DNA of 64,000 bases from Limnoperna fortunei (lineage: Eukaryota; Mollusca; Bivalvia; Mytilida; Modiolidae), in assembly GCA_944474755.1 (NCBI GenBank), contig OX104119.1, forward strand, positions 80,031,873 to 80,095,872, given 5' to 3'. A model generated the notes under the pieces. The model saw only the letters and a list, made by a program, of their open reading frames with translations, searched no databases and was not told the origin of the DNA. Below, in pieces: positions 19,681-32,388 of the stretch (its first letter is position 1; each line of letters starts with the position of its first letter). Position numbers and translations under genes: made by a program.

Positions 19681-19752
19681 GGGGATGTAGCTCAGTGGTA
19701 GAGCGCTCGCTTTGCATGTGATAGGCCCCGGGTTCGGTCCCCGGCATCTCCA
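19681..19752 (+). tRNA. tRNA-Ala(TGC), unit 7, G58 variant
   Basis: Same A58-to-G change as unit 5. Units 5-6 and 7-8 thus look like a duplicated dimer. Confidence 0.9.
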
Positions 19753-19931
19753 CAAATTTTTGGTCTCTTGTTTTAATGGTAGTATAAACAGTCAGAGAAA
19801 TGACAGTACGACAACAAGGTGATAAGTCAGTGTGTATATAACCGGGAGCTTGGTGAGGTTGCTATTACGAATAGGGCTGCGCGTTTCAACGGAACTAATA
19901 TAGTCGTATAAATGAAGTGTCTAGGTAGCAA

Positions 19932-20003
19932 GGGGATGTAGCTCAGTGGTAGAGCGTTCGCATCGCAAGTGAAAGGCCCCGGGTTCGATCCCCGGCTTCT
20001 CCA
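19932..20003 (+). tRNA. tRNA-Ala(CGC), unit 7
   Basis: Majority form. Confidence 0.96.
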
Positions 20004-20337
20004 GATTTTTTTTAGTATATATACCTAAAAGTCAGGGGATCATGATCGACTATATACCTGCAGGTGTCCCGACGCTGGCCTGCTTTTAGGATAGCTGCAT
20101 AGTATAGTTAACCAATAAATGGCCCTGGAAGTCGCAAGAACATTGCTTGGCACATGTAGCTGGTGTACTAACTTGCTCGCAACTGTTCTTATTGTTCGCC
20201 TCTCCATGCAATTATGAGAGGCTTGGATAACTTTGTAAATTTAACTCGAGTTTTCAATGCGTGCGACTGATTACGCATGTTACGTATAGTAATCACTGAA
20301 CACTTGATATAGTGTAGTTAACAAATTTGCACTCAAG

Positions 20338-20409
20338 TCCCAGGTAGTCTAGTGGTTAGGATTCCGCGCTCTCACCGCGGCGGCCGGGGTTCGATTCCCC
20401 GTCTGGGAA
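20338..20409 (+). tRNA. tRNA-Glu(CTC), unit 8
   Basis: Majority form. Confidence 0.97.
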
Positions 20410-20769
20410 TTATTTTTGTGCTCATGTTTGCGATTGTATCGGTTTGTTTTAGAATTTGTAAGACTTTCCCGCTACTCGGAGATTCATATACATTTTAATT
20501 TAGGTACTGTGGCAATGCAAACATTTTTTGGTCGTCCTCGCATCAACTCTATGCGGCAATTAAAGCACATGATAGTTGGTATTGCAGCCTAACTTGACGT
20601 AAGGCAAATGAACCATAACTCCTTTCTTAAGAAATTTGCCAACTTGGCATAAAATAACAAAATATTTAGGACTAATCTTTATTTAATTGAACGAGTTGCT
20701 GAAGGTGGACAAAAGTAACCAGATTGACAGAAAGGATACACTATCATAAATTTCCAGTCATGTTACAAG

Positions 20770-20841
20770 GGGGATGTAGCTCAGTGGTAGAGCGCTCGCT
20801 TTGCATGTGATAGGCCCCGGGTTCGATCCCCGGCATCTCCA
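20770..20841 (+). tRNA. tRNA-Ala(TGC), unit 8
   Basis: Majority form. Confidence 0.97.
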
Positions 20842-21020
20842 CAAATTTTTGGTCTCTTGTTTTAATGGTAGTATAAACAGTCAGAGAAATGACAGTACGA
20901 CAACAAGGTGATAAGTCAGTGTGTATATAACCGGGAGCTTGGTGAGGTTGCTATTACGAATAGGGCTGCGCGTTTCAACGGAACTAATATAGTCGTATAA
21001 ATGAAGTGTCTAGGTAGCAA

Positions 21021-21092
21021 GGGGATGTAGTTCAGTGGTAGAGCGTTCGCATCGCAAGTGAAAGGCCCCGGGTTCGATCCCCGGCTTCTCCA
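21021..21092 (+). tRNA. tRNA-Ala(CGC), unit 8, U11 variant
   Basis: The D stem reads gttc instead of gctc. C11:G24 becomes U·G and one A-box base changes. Folding should be tolerated. Confidence 0.93.
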
Positions 21093-21426
21093 GATTTTTT
21101 TTAGTATATATACCTAAAAGTCAGGGGATCATGATCGACTATATACCTGCAGGTGTCCCGACGCTGGCCTGCTTTTAGGATAGCTGCATAGTATAGTTAA
21201 CCAATAAATGGCCCTGGAAGTCGCAAGAACATTGCTTGGCACATGTAGCTGGTGTACTAACTTGCTCGCAACTGTTCTTATTGTTCGCCTCTCCATGCAA
21301 TTATGAGAGGCTTGGATAACTTTGTAAATTTAACTCGAGTTTTCAATGCGTGCGACTGATTACGCATGTTACGTATAGTAATCACTGAACACTTGATATA
21401 GTGTAGTTAACAAATTTGCACTCAAG

Positions 21427-21498
21427 TCCCAGGTAGTCTAGTGGTTAGGATTCCGCGCTCTCACCGCGGCGGCCGGGGTTCGATTCCCCGTCTGGGAA
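21427..21498 (+). tRNA. tRNA-Glu(CTC), unit 9
   Basis: Majority form. Confidence 0.97.
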
Positions 21499-21858
21499 TT
21501 ATTTTTGTGCTCATGTTTGCGATTGTATCGGTTTGTTTTAGAATTTGTAAGACTTTCCCGCTACTCGGAGATTCATATACATTTTAATTTAGGTACTGTG
21601 GCAATGCAAACATTTTTTGGTCGTCCTCGCATCAACTCTATGCGGCAATTAAAGCACATGATAGTTGGTATTGCAGCCTAACTTGACGTAAGGCAAATGA
21701 ACCATAACTCCTTTCTTAAGAAATTTGCCAACTTGGCATAAAATAACAAAATATTTAGGACTAATCTTTATTTAATTGAACGAGTTGCTGAAGGTGGACA
21801 AAAGTAACCAGATTGACAGAAAGGATACACTATCATAAATTTCCAGTCATGTTACAAG

Positions 21859-21930
21859 GGGGATGTAGCTCAGTGGTAGAGCGCTCGCTTTGCATGTGAT
21901 AGGCCCCGGGTTCGATCCCCGGCATCTCCA
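21859..21930 (+). tRNA. tRNA-Ala(TGC), unit 9
   Basis: Majority form. Confidence 0.97.
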
Positions 21931-22109
21931 CAAATTTTTGGTCTCTTGTTTTAATGGTAGTATAAACAGTCAGAGAAATGACAGTACGACAACAAGGTGA
22001 TAAGTCAGTGTGTATATAACCGGGAGCATGGTGAGGTTGCTATTACGAATAGGGCTGCGCGTTTCAACGGAACTAATATAGTCGTATAAATGAAGTGTCT
22101 AGGTAGCAA

Positions 22110-22181
22110 GGGGATGTAGCTCAGTGGTAGAGCGTTCGCATCGCAAGTGAAAGGCCCCGGGTTCGATCCCCGGCTTCTCCA
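22110..22181 (+). tRNA. tRNA-Ala(CGC), unit 9
   Basis: Majority form. The upstream spacer has gggagcatgg, a variant shared only with unit 11. Confidence 0.96.
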
Positions 22182-22515
22182 GATTTTTTTTAGTATATAT
22201 ACCTAAAAGTCAGGGGATCATGATCGACTATATACCTGCAGGTGTCCCGACGCTGGCCTGCTTTTAGGATAGCTGCATAGTATAGTTAACCAATAAATGG
22301 CCCTGGAAGTCGCAAGAACATTGCTTGGCACATGTAGCTGGTGTACTAACTTGCTCGCAACTGTTCTTATTGTTCGCCTCTCCATGCAATTATGAGAGGC
22401 TTGGATAACTTTGTAAATTTAACTCGAGTTTTCAATGCGTGCGACTGATTACGCATGTTACGTATAGTAATCACTGAACACTTGATATAGTGTAGTTAAC
22501 AAATTTGCACTCAAG

Positions 22516-22587
22516 TCCCAGGTAGTCTAGTGGTTAGGATTCCGCGCTCTCACCGCGGCGGCCGGGGTTCGATTCCCCGTCTGGGAA
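22516..22587 (+). tRNA. tRNA-Glu(CTC), unit 10
   Basis: Majority form. The downstream spacer has ataaactaac, shared only with unit 12. Confidence 0.97.
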
Positions 22588-22947
22588 TTATTTTTGTGCT
22601 CATGTTTGCGATTGTATCGGTTTGTTTTAGAATTTGTAAGACTTTCCCGCTACTCGGAGATTCATATACATTTTAATTTAGGTACTGTGGCAATGCAAAC
22701 ATTTTTTGGTCGTCCTCGCATCAACTCTATGCGGCAATTAAAGCACATGATAGTTGGTATTGCAGCCTAACTTGACGTAAGGCAAATGAACCATAACTCC
22801 TTTCTTAAGAAATTTGCCAACTTGGCATAAACTAACAAAATATTTAGGACTAATCTTTATTTAATTGAACGAGTTGCTGAAGGTGGACAAAAGTAACCAG
22901 ATTGACAGAAAGGATACACTATCATAAATTTCCAGTCATGTTACAAG

Positions 22948-23019
22948 GGGGATGTAGCTCAGTGGTAGAGCGCTCGCTTTGCATGTGATAGGCCCCGGGT
23001 TCGATCCCCGGCATCTCCA
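22948..23019 (+). tRNA. tRNA-Ala(TGC), unit 10
   Basis: Majority form. Confidence 0.97.
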
Positions 23020-23198
23020 CAAATTTTTGGTCTCTTGTTTTAATGGTAGTATAAACAGTCAGAGAAATGACAGTACGACAACAAGGTGATAAGTCAGTGT
23101 GTATATAACCGGGAGCTTGGTGAGGTTGCTATTACGAATAGGGCTGCGCGTTTCAACGGAACTAATATAGTCGTATAAATGAAGTGTCTAGGTAGCAA

Positions 23199-23270
23199 GG
23201 GGATGTAGCTCAGTGGTAGAGCGTTCGCATCGCAAGTGAAAGGCCCCGGGTTCGATCCCCGGCTTCTCCA
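23199..23270 (+). tRNA. tRNA-Ala(CGC), unit 10
   Basis: Majority form. Confidence 0.96.
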
Positions 23271-23604
23271 GATTTTTTTTAGTATATATACCTAAAAGTC
23301 AGGGGATCATGATCGACTATATACCTGCAGGTGTCCCGACGCTGGCCTGCTTTTAGGATAGCTGCATAGTATAGTTAACCAATAAATGGCCCTGGAAGTC
23401 GCAAGAACATTGCTTGGCACATGTAGCTGGTGTACTAACTTGCTCGCAACTGTTCTTATTGTTCGCCTCTCCATGCAATTATGAGAGGCTTGGATAACTT
23501 TGTAAATTTAACTCGAGTTTTCAATGCGTGCGACTGATTACGCATGTTACGTATAGTAATCACTGAACACTTGATATAGTGTAGTTAACAAATTTGCACT
23601 CAAG

Positions 23605-23676
23605 TCCCAGGTAGTCTAGTGGTTAGGATTCCGCGCTCTCACCGCGGCGGCCGGGGTTCGATTCCCCGTCTGGGAA
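23605..23676 (+). tRNA. tRNA-Glu(CTC), unit 11
   Basis: Majority form. Confidence 0.97.
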
Positions 23677-24036
23677 TTATTTTTGTGCTCATGTTTGCGA
23701 TTGTATCGGTTTGTTTTAGAATTTGTAAGACTTTCCCGCTACTCGGAGATTCATATACATTTTAATTTAGGTACTGTGGCAATGCAAACATTTTTTGGTC
23801 GTCCTCGCATCAACTCTATGCGGCAATTAAAGCACATGATAGTTGGTATTGCAGCCTAACTTGACGTAAGGCAAATGAACCATAACTCCTTTCTTAAGAA
23901 ATTTGCCAACTTGGCATAAAATAACAAAATATTTAGGACTAATCTTTATTTAATTGAACGAGTTGCTGAAGGTGGACAAAAGTAACCAGATTGACAGAAA
24001 GGATACACTATCATAAATTTCCAGTCATGTTACAAG

Positions 24037-24108
24037 GGGGATGTAGCTCAGTGGTAGAGCGCTCGCTTTGCATGTGATAGGCCCCGGGTTCGATCCCCGG
24101 CATCTCCA
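24037..24108 (+). tRNA. tRNA-Ala(TGC), unit 11
   Basis: Majority form. Confidence 0.97.
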
Positions 24109-24287
24109 CAAATTTTTGGTCTCTTGTTTTAATGGTAGTATAAACAGTCAGAGAAATGACAGTACGACAACAAGGTGATAAGTCAGTGTGTATATAACCG
24201 GGAGCATGGTGAGGTTGCTATTACGAATAGGGCTGCGCGTTTCAACGGAACTAATATAGTCGTATAAATGAAGTGTCTAGGTAGCAA

Positions 24288-24359
24288 GGGGATGTAGCTC
24301 AGTGGTAGAGCGTTCGCATCGCAAGTGAAAGGCCCCGGGTTCGATCCCCGGCTTCTCCA
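24288..24359 (+). tRNA. tRNA-Ala(CGC), unit 11
   Basis: Majority form, with the unit-9 spacer variant upstream. Confidence 0.96.
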
Positions 24360-24693
24360 GATTTTTTTTAGTATATATACCTAAAAGTCAGGGGATCATG
24401 ATCGACTATATACCTGCAGGTGTCCCGACGCTGGCCTGCTTTTAGGATAGCTGCATAGTATAGTTAACCAATAAATGGCCCTGGAAGTCGCAAGAACATT
24501 GCTTGGCACATGTAGCTGGTGTACTAACTTGCTCGCAACTGTTCTTATTGTTCGCCTCTCCATGCAATTATGAGAGGCTTGGATAACTTTGTAAATTTAA
24601 CTCGAGTTTTCAATGCGTGCGACTGATTACGCATGTTACGTATAGTAATCACTGAACACTTGATATAGTGTAGTTAACAAATTTGCACTCAAG

Positions 24694-24765
24694 TCCCAGG
24701 TAGTCTAGTGGTTAGGATTCCGCGCTCTCACCGCGGCGGCCGGGGTTCGATTCCCCGTCTGGGAA
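24694..24765 (+). tRNA. tRNA-Glu(CTC), unit 12
   Basis: Majority form. Confidence 0.97.
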
Positions 24766-25125
24766 TTATTTTTGTGCTCATGTTTGCGATTGTATCGGTT
24801 TGTTTTAGAATTTGTAAGACTTTCCCGCTACTCGGAGATTCATATACATTTTAATTTAGGTACTGTGGCAATGCAAACATTTTTTGGTCGTCCTCGCATC
24901 AACTCTATGCGGCAATTAAAGCACATGATAGTTGGTATTGCAGCCTAACTTGACGTAAGGCAAATGAACCATAACTCCTTTCTTAAGAAATTTGCCAACT
25001 TGGCATAAACTAACAAAATATTTAGGACTAATCTTTATTTAATTGAACGAGTTGCTGAAGGTGGACAAAAGTAACCAGATTGACAGAAAGGATACACTAT
25101 CATAAATTTCCAGTCATGTTACAAG

Positions 25126-25197
25126 GGGGATGTAGCTCAGTGGTAGAGCGCTCGCTTTGCATGTGATAGGCCCCGGGTTCGATCCCCGGCATCTCCA
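25126..25197 (+). tRNA. tRNA-Ala(TGC), unit 12
   Basis: Majority form. Confidence 0.97.
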
Positions 25198-25376
25198 CAA
25201 ATTTTTGGTCTCTTGTTTTAATGGTAGTATAAACAGTCAGAGAAATGACAGTACGACAACAAGGTGATAAGTCAGTGTGTATATAACCGGGAGCTTGGTG
25301 AGGTTGCTATTACGAATAGGGCTGCGCGTTTCAACGGAACTAATATAGTCGTATAAATGAAGTGTCTAGGTAGCAA

Positions 25377-25448
25377 GGGGATGTAGCTCAGTGGTAGAGC
25401 GTTCGCATCGCAAGTGAAAGGCCCCGGGTTCGATCCCCGGCTTCTCCA
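25377..25448 (+). tRNA. tRNA-Ala(CGC), unit 12
   Basis: Majority form. Confidence 0.96.
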
Positions 25449-25782
25449 GATTTTTTTTAGTATATATACCTAAAAGTCAGGGGATCATGATCGACTATAT
25501 ACCTGCAGGTGTCCCGACGCTGGCCTGCTTTTAGGATAGCTGCATAGTATAGTTAACCAATAAATGGCCCTGGAAGTCGCAAGAACATTGCTTGGCACAT
25601 GTAGCTGGTGTACTAACTTGCTCGCAACTGTTCTTATTGTTCGCCTCTCCATGCAATTATGAGAGGCTTGGATAACTTTGTAAATTTAACTCGAGTTTTC
25701 AATGCGTGCGACTGATTACGCATGTTACGTATAGTAATCACTGAACACTTGATATAGTGTAGTTAACAAATTTGCACTCAAG

Positions 25783-25854
25783 TCCCAGGTAGTCTAGTGG
25801 TTAGGATTCCGCGCTCTCACCGCGGCGGCCGGGGTTCGATTCCCCGTCTGGGAA
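25783..25854 (+). tRNA. tRNA-Glu(CTC), unit 13
   Basis: Majority form. Confidence 0.97.
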
Positions 25855-26214
25855 TTATTTTTGTGCTCATGTTTGCGATTGTATCGGTTTGTTTTAGAAT
25901 TTGTAAGACTTTCCCGCTACTCGGAGATTCATATACATTTTAATTTAGGTACTGTGGCAATGCAAACATTTTTTGGTCGTCCTCGCATCAACTCTATGCG
26001 GCAATTAAAGCACATGATAGTTGGTATTGCAGCCTAACTTGACGTAAGGCAAATGAACCATAACTCCTTTCTTAAGAAATTTGCCAACTTGGCATAAAAT
26101 AACAAAATATTTAGGACTAATCTTTATTTAATTGAACGAGTTGCTGAAGGTGGACAAAAGTAACCAGATTGACAGAAAGGATACACTATCATAAATTTCC
26201 AGTCATGTTACAAG

Positions 26215-26286
26215 GGGGATGTAGCTCAGTGGTAGAGCGCTCGCTTTGCATGTGATAGGCCCCGGGTTCGATCCCCGGCATCTCCA
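26215..26286 (+). tRNA. tRNA-Ala(TGC), unit 13
   Basis: Majority form. Confidence 0.97.
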
Positions 26287-26465
26287 CAAATTTTTGGTCT
26301 CTTGTTTTAATGGTAGTATAAACAGTCAGAGAAATGACAGTACGACAACAAGGTGATAAGTCAGTGTGTATATAACCGGGAGCTTGGTGAGGTTGCTATT
26401 ACGAATAGGGCTGCGCGTTTCAACGGAACTAATATAGTCGTATAAATGAAGTGTCTAGGTAGCAA

Positions 26466-26537
26466 GGGGATGTAGCTCAGTGGTAGAGCGTTCGCATCGC
26501 AAGTGAAAGGCCCCGGGTTCGATCCCCGGCTTCTCCA
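26466..26537 (+). tRNA. tRNA-Ala(CGC), unit 13
   Basis: Majority form. Confidence 0.96.
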
Positions 26538-26871
26538 GATTTTTTTTAGTATATATACCTAAAAGTCAGGGGATCATGATCGACTATATACCTGCAGGTG
26601 TCCCGACGCTGGCCTGCTTTTAGGATAGCTGCATAGTATAGTTAACCAATAAATGGCCCTGGAAGTCGCAAGAACATTGCTTGGCACATGTAGCTGGTGT
26701 ACTAACTTGCTCGCAACTGTTCTTATTGTTCGCCTCTCCATGCAATTATGAGAGGCTTGGATAACTTTGTAAATTTAACTCGAGTTTTCAATGCGTGCGA
26801 CTGATTACGCATGTTACGTATAGTAATCACTGAACACTTGATATAGTGTAGTTAACAATTTTGCACTCAAG

Positions 26872-26943
26872 TCCCAGGTAGTCTAGTGGTTAGGATTCCG
26901 CGCTCTCACCGCGGCGGCCGGGGTTCGATTCCCCGTCTGGGAA
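26872..26943 (+). tRNA. tRNA-Glu(CTC), unit 14
   Basis: Majority body. The 5' flank reads taacaattttgcac rather than taacaaatttgcac, as before units 15 and 17. Confidence 0.97.
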
Positions 26944-27303
26944 TTATTTTTGTGCTCATGTTTGCGATTGTATCGGTTTGTTTTAGAATTTGTAAGACTT
27001 TCCCGCTACTCGGAGATTCATATACATTTTAATTTAGGTACTGTGGCAATGCAAACATTTTTTGGTCGTCCTCGCATCAACTCTATGCGGCAATTAAAGC
27101 ACATGATAGTTGGTATTGCAGCCTAACTTGACGTAAGGCAAATGAACCATAACTCCTTTCTTAAGAAATTTGCCAACTTGGCATAAAATAACAAAATATT
27201 TAGGACTAATCTTTATTTAATTGAACGAGTTGCTGAAGGTGGACAAAAGTAACCAGATTGACAGAAAGGATACACTATCATAAATTTCCAGTCATGTTAC
27301 AAG

Positions 27304-27375
27304 GGGGATGTAGCTCAGTGGTAGAGCGCTCGCTTTGCATGTGATAGGCCCCGGGCTCGATCCCCGGCATCTCCA
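27304..27375 (+). tRNA. tRNA-Ala(TGC), unit 14, C54 variant
   Basis: The T loop reads ctcgatc, replacing the conserved T54 and altering the B box. Possibly weakened. Shared with unit 20. Confidence 0.9.
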
Positions 27376-27554
27376 CAAATTTTTGGTCTCTTGTTTTAAT
27401 GGTAGTATAAACAGTCAGAGAAATGACAGTACGACAACAAGGTGATAAGTCAGTGTGTATATAACCGGGAGCTTGGTGAGGTTGCTATTACGAATAGGGC
27501 TGCGCGTTTCAACGGAACTAATATAGTCGTATAAATGAAGTGTCTAGGTAGCAA

Positions 27555-27626
27555 GGGGATGTAGCTCAGTGGTAGAGCGTTCGCATCGCAAGTGAAAGGC
27601 CCCGGGTTCGATCCCCGGCTTCTCCA
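27555..27626 (+). tRNA. tRNA-Ala(CGC), unit 14
   Basis: Majority form. Confidence 0.96.
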
Positions 27627-27960
27627 GATTTTTTTTAGTATATATACCTAAAAGTCAGGGGATCATGATCGACTATATACCTGCAGGTGTCCCGACGCTG
27701 GCCTGCTTTTAGGATAGCTGCATAGTATAGTTAACCAATAAATGGCCCTGGAAGTCGCAAGAACATTGCTTGGCACATGTAGCTGGTGTACTAACTTGCT
27801 CGCAACTGTTCTTATTGTTCGCCTCTCCATGCAATTATGAGAGGCTTGGATAACTTTGTAAATTTAACTCGAGTTTTCAATGCGTGCGACTGATTACGCA
27901 TGTTACGTATAGTAATCACTGAACACTTGATATAGTGTAGTTAACAATTTTGCACTCAAG

Positions 27961-28032
27961 TCCCAGGTAGTCTAGTGGTTAGGATTCCGCGCTCTCACCG
28001 CGGCGGCCGGGGTTCGATTCCCCGTCTGGGAA
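27961..28032 (+). tRNA. tRNA-Glu(CTC), unit 15
   Basis: Majority body, with the same 5' flank variant as unit 14. Confidence 0.97.
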
Positions 28033-28392
28033 TTATTTTTGTGCTCATGTTTGCGATTGTATCGGTTTGTTTTAGAATTTGTAAGACTTTCCCGCTACTC
28101 GGAGATTCATATACATTTTAATTTAGGTACTGTGGCAATGCAAACATTTTTTGGTCGTCCTCGCATCAACTCTATGCGGCAATTAAAGCACATGATAGTT
28201 GGTATTGCAGCCTAACTTGACGTAAGGCAAATGAACCATAACTCCTTTCTTAAGAAATTTGCCAACTTGGCATAAAATAACAAAATATTTAGGACTAATC
28301 TTTATTTAATTGAACGAGTTGCTGAAGGTGGACAAAAGTAACCAGATTGACAGAAAGGATACACTATCATAAATTTCCAGTCATGTTACAAG

Positions 28393-28464
28393 GGGGATGT
28401 AGCTCAGTGGTAGAGCGCTCGCTTTGCATGTGATAGGCCCCGGGTTCGATCCCCGGCATCTCCA
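28393..28464 (+). tRNA. tRNA-Ala(TGC), unit 15
   Basis: Majority body. The trailer starts aaaaattttt instead of caaattttt; the T5 terminator is kept. Confidence 0.97.
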
Positions 28465-28643
28465 AAAATTTTTGGTCTCTTGTTTTAATGGTAGTATAAA
28501 CAGTCAGAGAAATGACAGTACGACAACAAGGTGATAAGTCAGTGTGTATATAACCGGGAGCTTGGTGAGGTTGCTATTACGAATAGGGCTGCGCGTTTCA
28601 ACGGAACTAATATAGTCGTATAAATGAAGTGTCTAGGTAGCAA

Positions 28644-28715
28644 GGGGATGTAGCTCAGTGGTAGAGCGTTCGCATCGCAAGTGAAAGGCCCCGGGTTCGA
28701 TCCCCGGCTTCTCCA
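28644..28715 (+). tRNA. tRNA-Ala(CGC), unit 15
   Basis: Majority form. Confidence 0.96.
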
Positions 28716-29049
28716 GATTTTTTTTAGTATATATACCTAAAAGTCAGGGGATCATGATCGACTATATACCTGCAGGTGTCCCGACGCTGGCCTGCTTTTA
28801 GGATAGCTGCATAGTATAGTTAACCAATAAATGGCCCTGGAAGTCGCAAGAACATTGCTTGGCACATGTAGCTGGTGTACTAACTTGCTCGCAACTGTTC
28901 TTATTGTTCGCCTCTCCATGCAATTATGAGAGGCTTGGATAACTTTGTAAATTTAACTCGAGTTTTCAATGCGTGCGACTGATTACGCATGTTACGTATA
29001 GTAATCACTGAACACTTGATATAGTGTAGTTAACAAATTTGCACTCAAG

Positions 29050-29121
29050 TCCCAGGTAGTCTAGTGGTTAGGATTCCGCGCTCTCACCGCGGCGGCCGGG
29101 GTTCGATTCCCCGTCTGGGAA
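29050..29121 (+). tRNA. tRNA-Glu(CTC), unit 16
   Basis: Majority form. Confidence 0.97.
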
Positions 29122-29481
29122 TTATTTTTGTGCTCATGTTTGCGATTGTATCGGTTTGTTTTAGAATTTGTAAGACTTTCCCGCTACTCGGAGATTCATA
29201 TACATTTTAATTTAGGTACTGTGGCAATGCAAACATTTTTTGGTCGTCCTCGCATCAACTCTATGCGGCAATTAAAGCACATGATAGTTGGTATTGCAGC
29301 CTAACTTGACCTAAGGCAAATGAACCATAACTCCTTTCTTAAGAAATTTGCCAACTTGGCATAAAATAACAAAATATTTAGGACTAATCTTTATTTAATT
29401 GAACGAGTTGCTGAAGGTGGACAAAAGTAACCAGATTGACAGAAAGGATACACTATCATAAATTTCCAGTCATGTTACAAG

Positions 29482-29553
29482 GGGGATGTAGCTCAGTGGT
29501 AGAGCGCTCGCTTTGCATGTGATAGGCCCCGGGTTCGATCCCCGGCATCTCCA
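29482..29553 (+). tRNA. tRNA-Ala(TGC), unit 16
   Basis: Majority form. Confidence 0.97.
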
Positions 29554-29732
29554 CAAATTTTTGGTCTCTTGTTTTAATGGTAGTATAAACAGTCAGAGAA
29601 ATGACAGTACGACAACAAGGTGATAAGTCAGTGTGTATATAACCGGGAGCTTGGTGAGGTTGCTATTACGAATAGGGCTGCGCGTTTCAACGGAACTAAT
29701 ATAGTCGTATAAATGAAGTGTCTAGGTAGCAA

Positions 29733-29804
29733 GGGGATGTAGCTCAGTGGTAGAGCGTTCGCATCGCAAGTGAAAGGCCCCGGGTTCGATCCCCGGCTTC
29801 TCCA
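29733..29804 (+). tRNA. tRNA-Ala(CGC), unit 16
   Basis: Majority form. Confidence 0.96.
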
Positions 29805-30138
29805 GATTTTTTTTAGTATATATACCTAAAAGTCAGGGGAGCATGATCGACTATATACCTGCAGGTGTCCCGACGCTGGCCTGCTTTTAGGATAGCTGCA
29901 TAGTATAGTTAACCAATAAATGGCCCTGGAAGTCGCAAGAACATTGCTTGGCACATGTAGCTGGTGTACTAACTTGCTCGCAACTGTTCTTATTGTTCGC
30001 CTCTCCATGCAATTATGAGAGGCTTGGATAACTTTGTAAATTTAACTCGAGTTTTCAATGCGTGCGACTGATTACGCATGTTACGTATAGTAATCACTGA
30101 ACACTTGATATAGTGTAGTTAACAATTTTGCACTCAAG

Positions 30139-30210
30139 TCCCAGGTAGTCTAGTGGTTAGGATTCCGCGCTCTCACCGCGGCGGCCGGGGTTCGATTCCC
30201 CGTCTGGGAA
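30139..30210 (+). tRNA. tRNA-Glu(CTC), unit 17
   Basis: Majority body, with the 5' flank variant of unit 14. Confidence 0.97.
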
Positions 30211-30570
30211 TTATTTTTGTGCTCATGTTTGCGATTGTATCGGTTTGTTTTAGAATTTGTAAGACTTTCCCGCTACTCGGAGATTCATATACATTTTAAT
30301 TTAGGTACTGTGGCAATGCAAACATTTTTTGGTCGTCCTCGCATCAACTCTATGCGGCAATTAAAGCACATGATAGTTGGTATTGCAGCCTAACTTGACG
30401 TAAGGCAAATGAACCATAACTCCTTTCTTAAGAAATTTGCCAACTTGGCATAAAATAACAAAATATTTAGGACTAATCTTTATTTAATTGAACGAGTTGC
30501 TGAAGGTGGACAAAAGTAACCAGATTGACAGAAAGGATACACTATCATAAATTTCCAGTCATGTTACAAG

Positions 30571-30642
30571 GGGGATGTAGCTCAGTGGTAGAGCGCTCGC
30601 TTTGCATGTGATAGGCCCCGGGTTCGATCCCCGGCATCTCCA
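30571..30642 (+). tRNA. tRNA-Ala(TGC), unit 17
   Basis: Majority form. Confidence 0.97.
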
Positions 30643-30821
30643 CAAATTTTTGGTCTCTTGTTTTAATGGTAGTATAAACAGTCAGAGAAATGACAGTACG
30701 ACAACAAGGTGATAAGTCAGTGTGTATATAACCGGGAGCTTGGTGAGGTTGCTATTACGAATAGGGCTGCGCGTTTCAACGGAACTAATATAGTCGTATA
30801 AATGAAGTGTCTAGGTAGCAA

Positions 30822-30893
30822 GGGGATGTAGCTCAGTGGTAGAGCGTTCGCATCGCAAGTGAAAGGCCCCGGGTTCGATCCCCGGCTTCTCCA
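30822..30893 (+). tRNA. tRNA-Ala(CGC), unit 17
   Basis: Majority form. Confidence 0.96.
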
Positions 30894-31227
30894 GATTTTT
30901 TTTAGTATATATACCTAAAAGTCAGGGGATCATGATCGACTATATACCTGCAGGTGTCCCGACGCTGGCCTGCTTTTAGGATAGCTGCATAGTATAGTTA
31001 ACCAATAAATGGCCCTGGAAGTCGCAAGAACATTGCTTGGCACATGTAGCTGGTGTACTAACTTGCTCGCAACTGTTCTTATTGTTCGCCTCTCCATGCA
31101 ATTATGAGAGGCTTGGATAACTTTGTAAATTTAACTCGAGTTTTCAATGCGTGCGACTGATTACGCATGTTACGTATAGTAATCACTGAACACTTGATAT
31201 AGTGTAGTTAACAAATTTGCACTCAAG

Positions 31228-31299
31228 TCCCAGGTAGTCTAGTGGTTAGGATTCCGCGCTCTCACCGCGGCGGCCGGGGTTCGATTCCCCGTCTGGGAA
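31228..31299 (+). tRNA. tRNA-Glu(CTC), unit 18
   Basis: Majority form. Confidence 0.97.
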
Positions 31300-31659
31300 T
31301 TATTTTTGTGCTCATGTTTGCGATTGTATCGGTTTGTTTTAGAATTTGTAAGACTTTCCCGCTACTCGGAGATTCATATACATTTTAATTTAGGTACTGT
31401 GGCAATGCAAACATTTTTTGGTCGTCCTCGCATCAACTCTATGCGGCAATTAAAGCACATGATAGTTGGTATTGCAGCCTAACTTGACGTAAGGCAAATG
31501 AACCATAACTCCTTTCTTAAGAAATTTGCCAACTTGGCATAAAATAACAAAATATTTAGGACTAATCTTTATTTAATTGAACGAGTTGCTGAAGGTGGAC
31601 AAAAGTAACCAGATTGACAGAAAGGATACACTATCATAAATTTCCAGTCATGTTACAAG

Positions 31660-31731
31660 GGGGATGTAGCTCAGTGGTAGAGCGCTCGCTTTGCATGTGA
31701 TAGGCCCCGGGTTCGATCCCCGGCATCTCCA
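31660..31731 (+). tRNA. tRNA-Ala(TGC), unit 18
   Basis: Majority form. Confidence 0.97.
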
Positions 31732-31910
31732 CAAATTTTTGGTCTCTTGTTTTAATGGTAGTATAAACAGTCAGAGAAATGACAGTACGACAACAAGGTG
31801 ATAAGTCAGTGTGTATATAACCGGGAGCTTGGTGAGGTTGCTATTACGAATAGGGCTGCGCGTTTCAACGGAACTAATATAGTCGTATAAATGAAGTGTC
31901 TAGGTAGCAA

Positions 31911-31982
31911 GGGGATGTAGCTCAGTGGTAGAGCGTTCGCATCGCAAGTGAAAGGCCCCGGGTTCGATCCCCGGCTTCTCCA
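31911..31982 (+). tRNA. tRNA-Ala(CGC), unit 18
   Basis: Majority form. Confidence 0.96.
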
Positions 31983-32316
31983 GATTTTTTTTAGTATATA
32001 TACCTAAAAGTCAGGGGATCATGATCGACTATATACCTGCAGGTGTCCCGACGCTGGCCTGCTTTTAGGATAGCTGCATAGTATAGTTAACCAATAAATG
32101 GCCCTGGAAGTCGCAAGAACATTGCTTGGCACATGTAGCTGGTGTACTAACTTGCTCGCAACTGTTCTTATTGTTCGCCTCTCCATGCAATTATGAGAGG
32201 CTTGGATAACTTTGTAAATTTAACTCGAGTTTTCAATGCGTGCGACTGATTACGCATGTTACGTATAGTAATCACTGAACACTTGATATAGTGTAGTTAA
32301 CAAATTTGCACTCAAG

Positions 32317-32388
32317 TCCCAGGTAGTCTAGTGGTTAGGATTCCGCGCTCTCACCGCGGCGGCCGGGGTTCGATTCCCCGTCTGGGAA
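32317..32388 (+). tRNA. tRNA-Glu(CTC), unit 19
   Basis: Majority form. Confidence 0.97.

Noticed and set aside
29826..30008. 60-codon minus-strand frame in the spacer after Ala(CGC) of unit 16
   Set aside because: Created by a single private base change (ggggagcatg) in one unit; not conserved.
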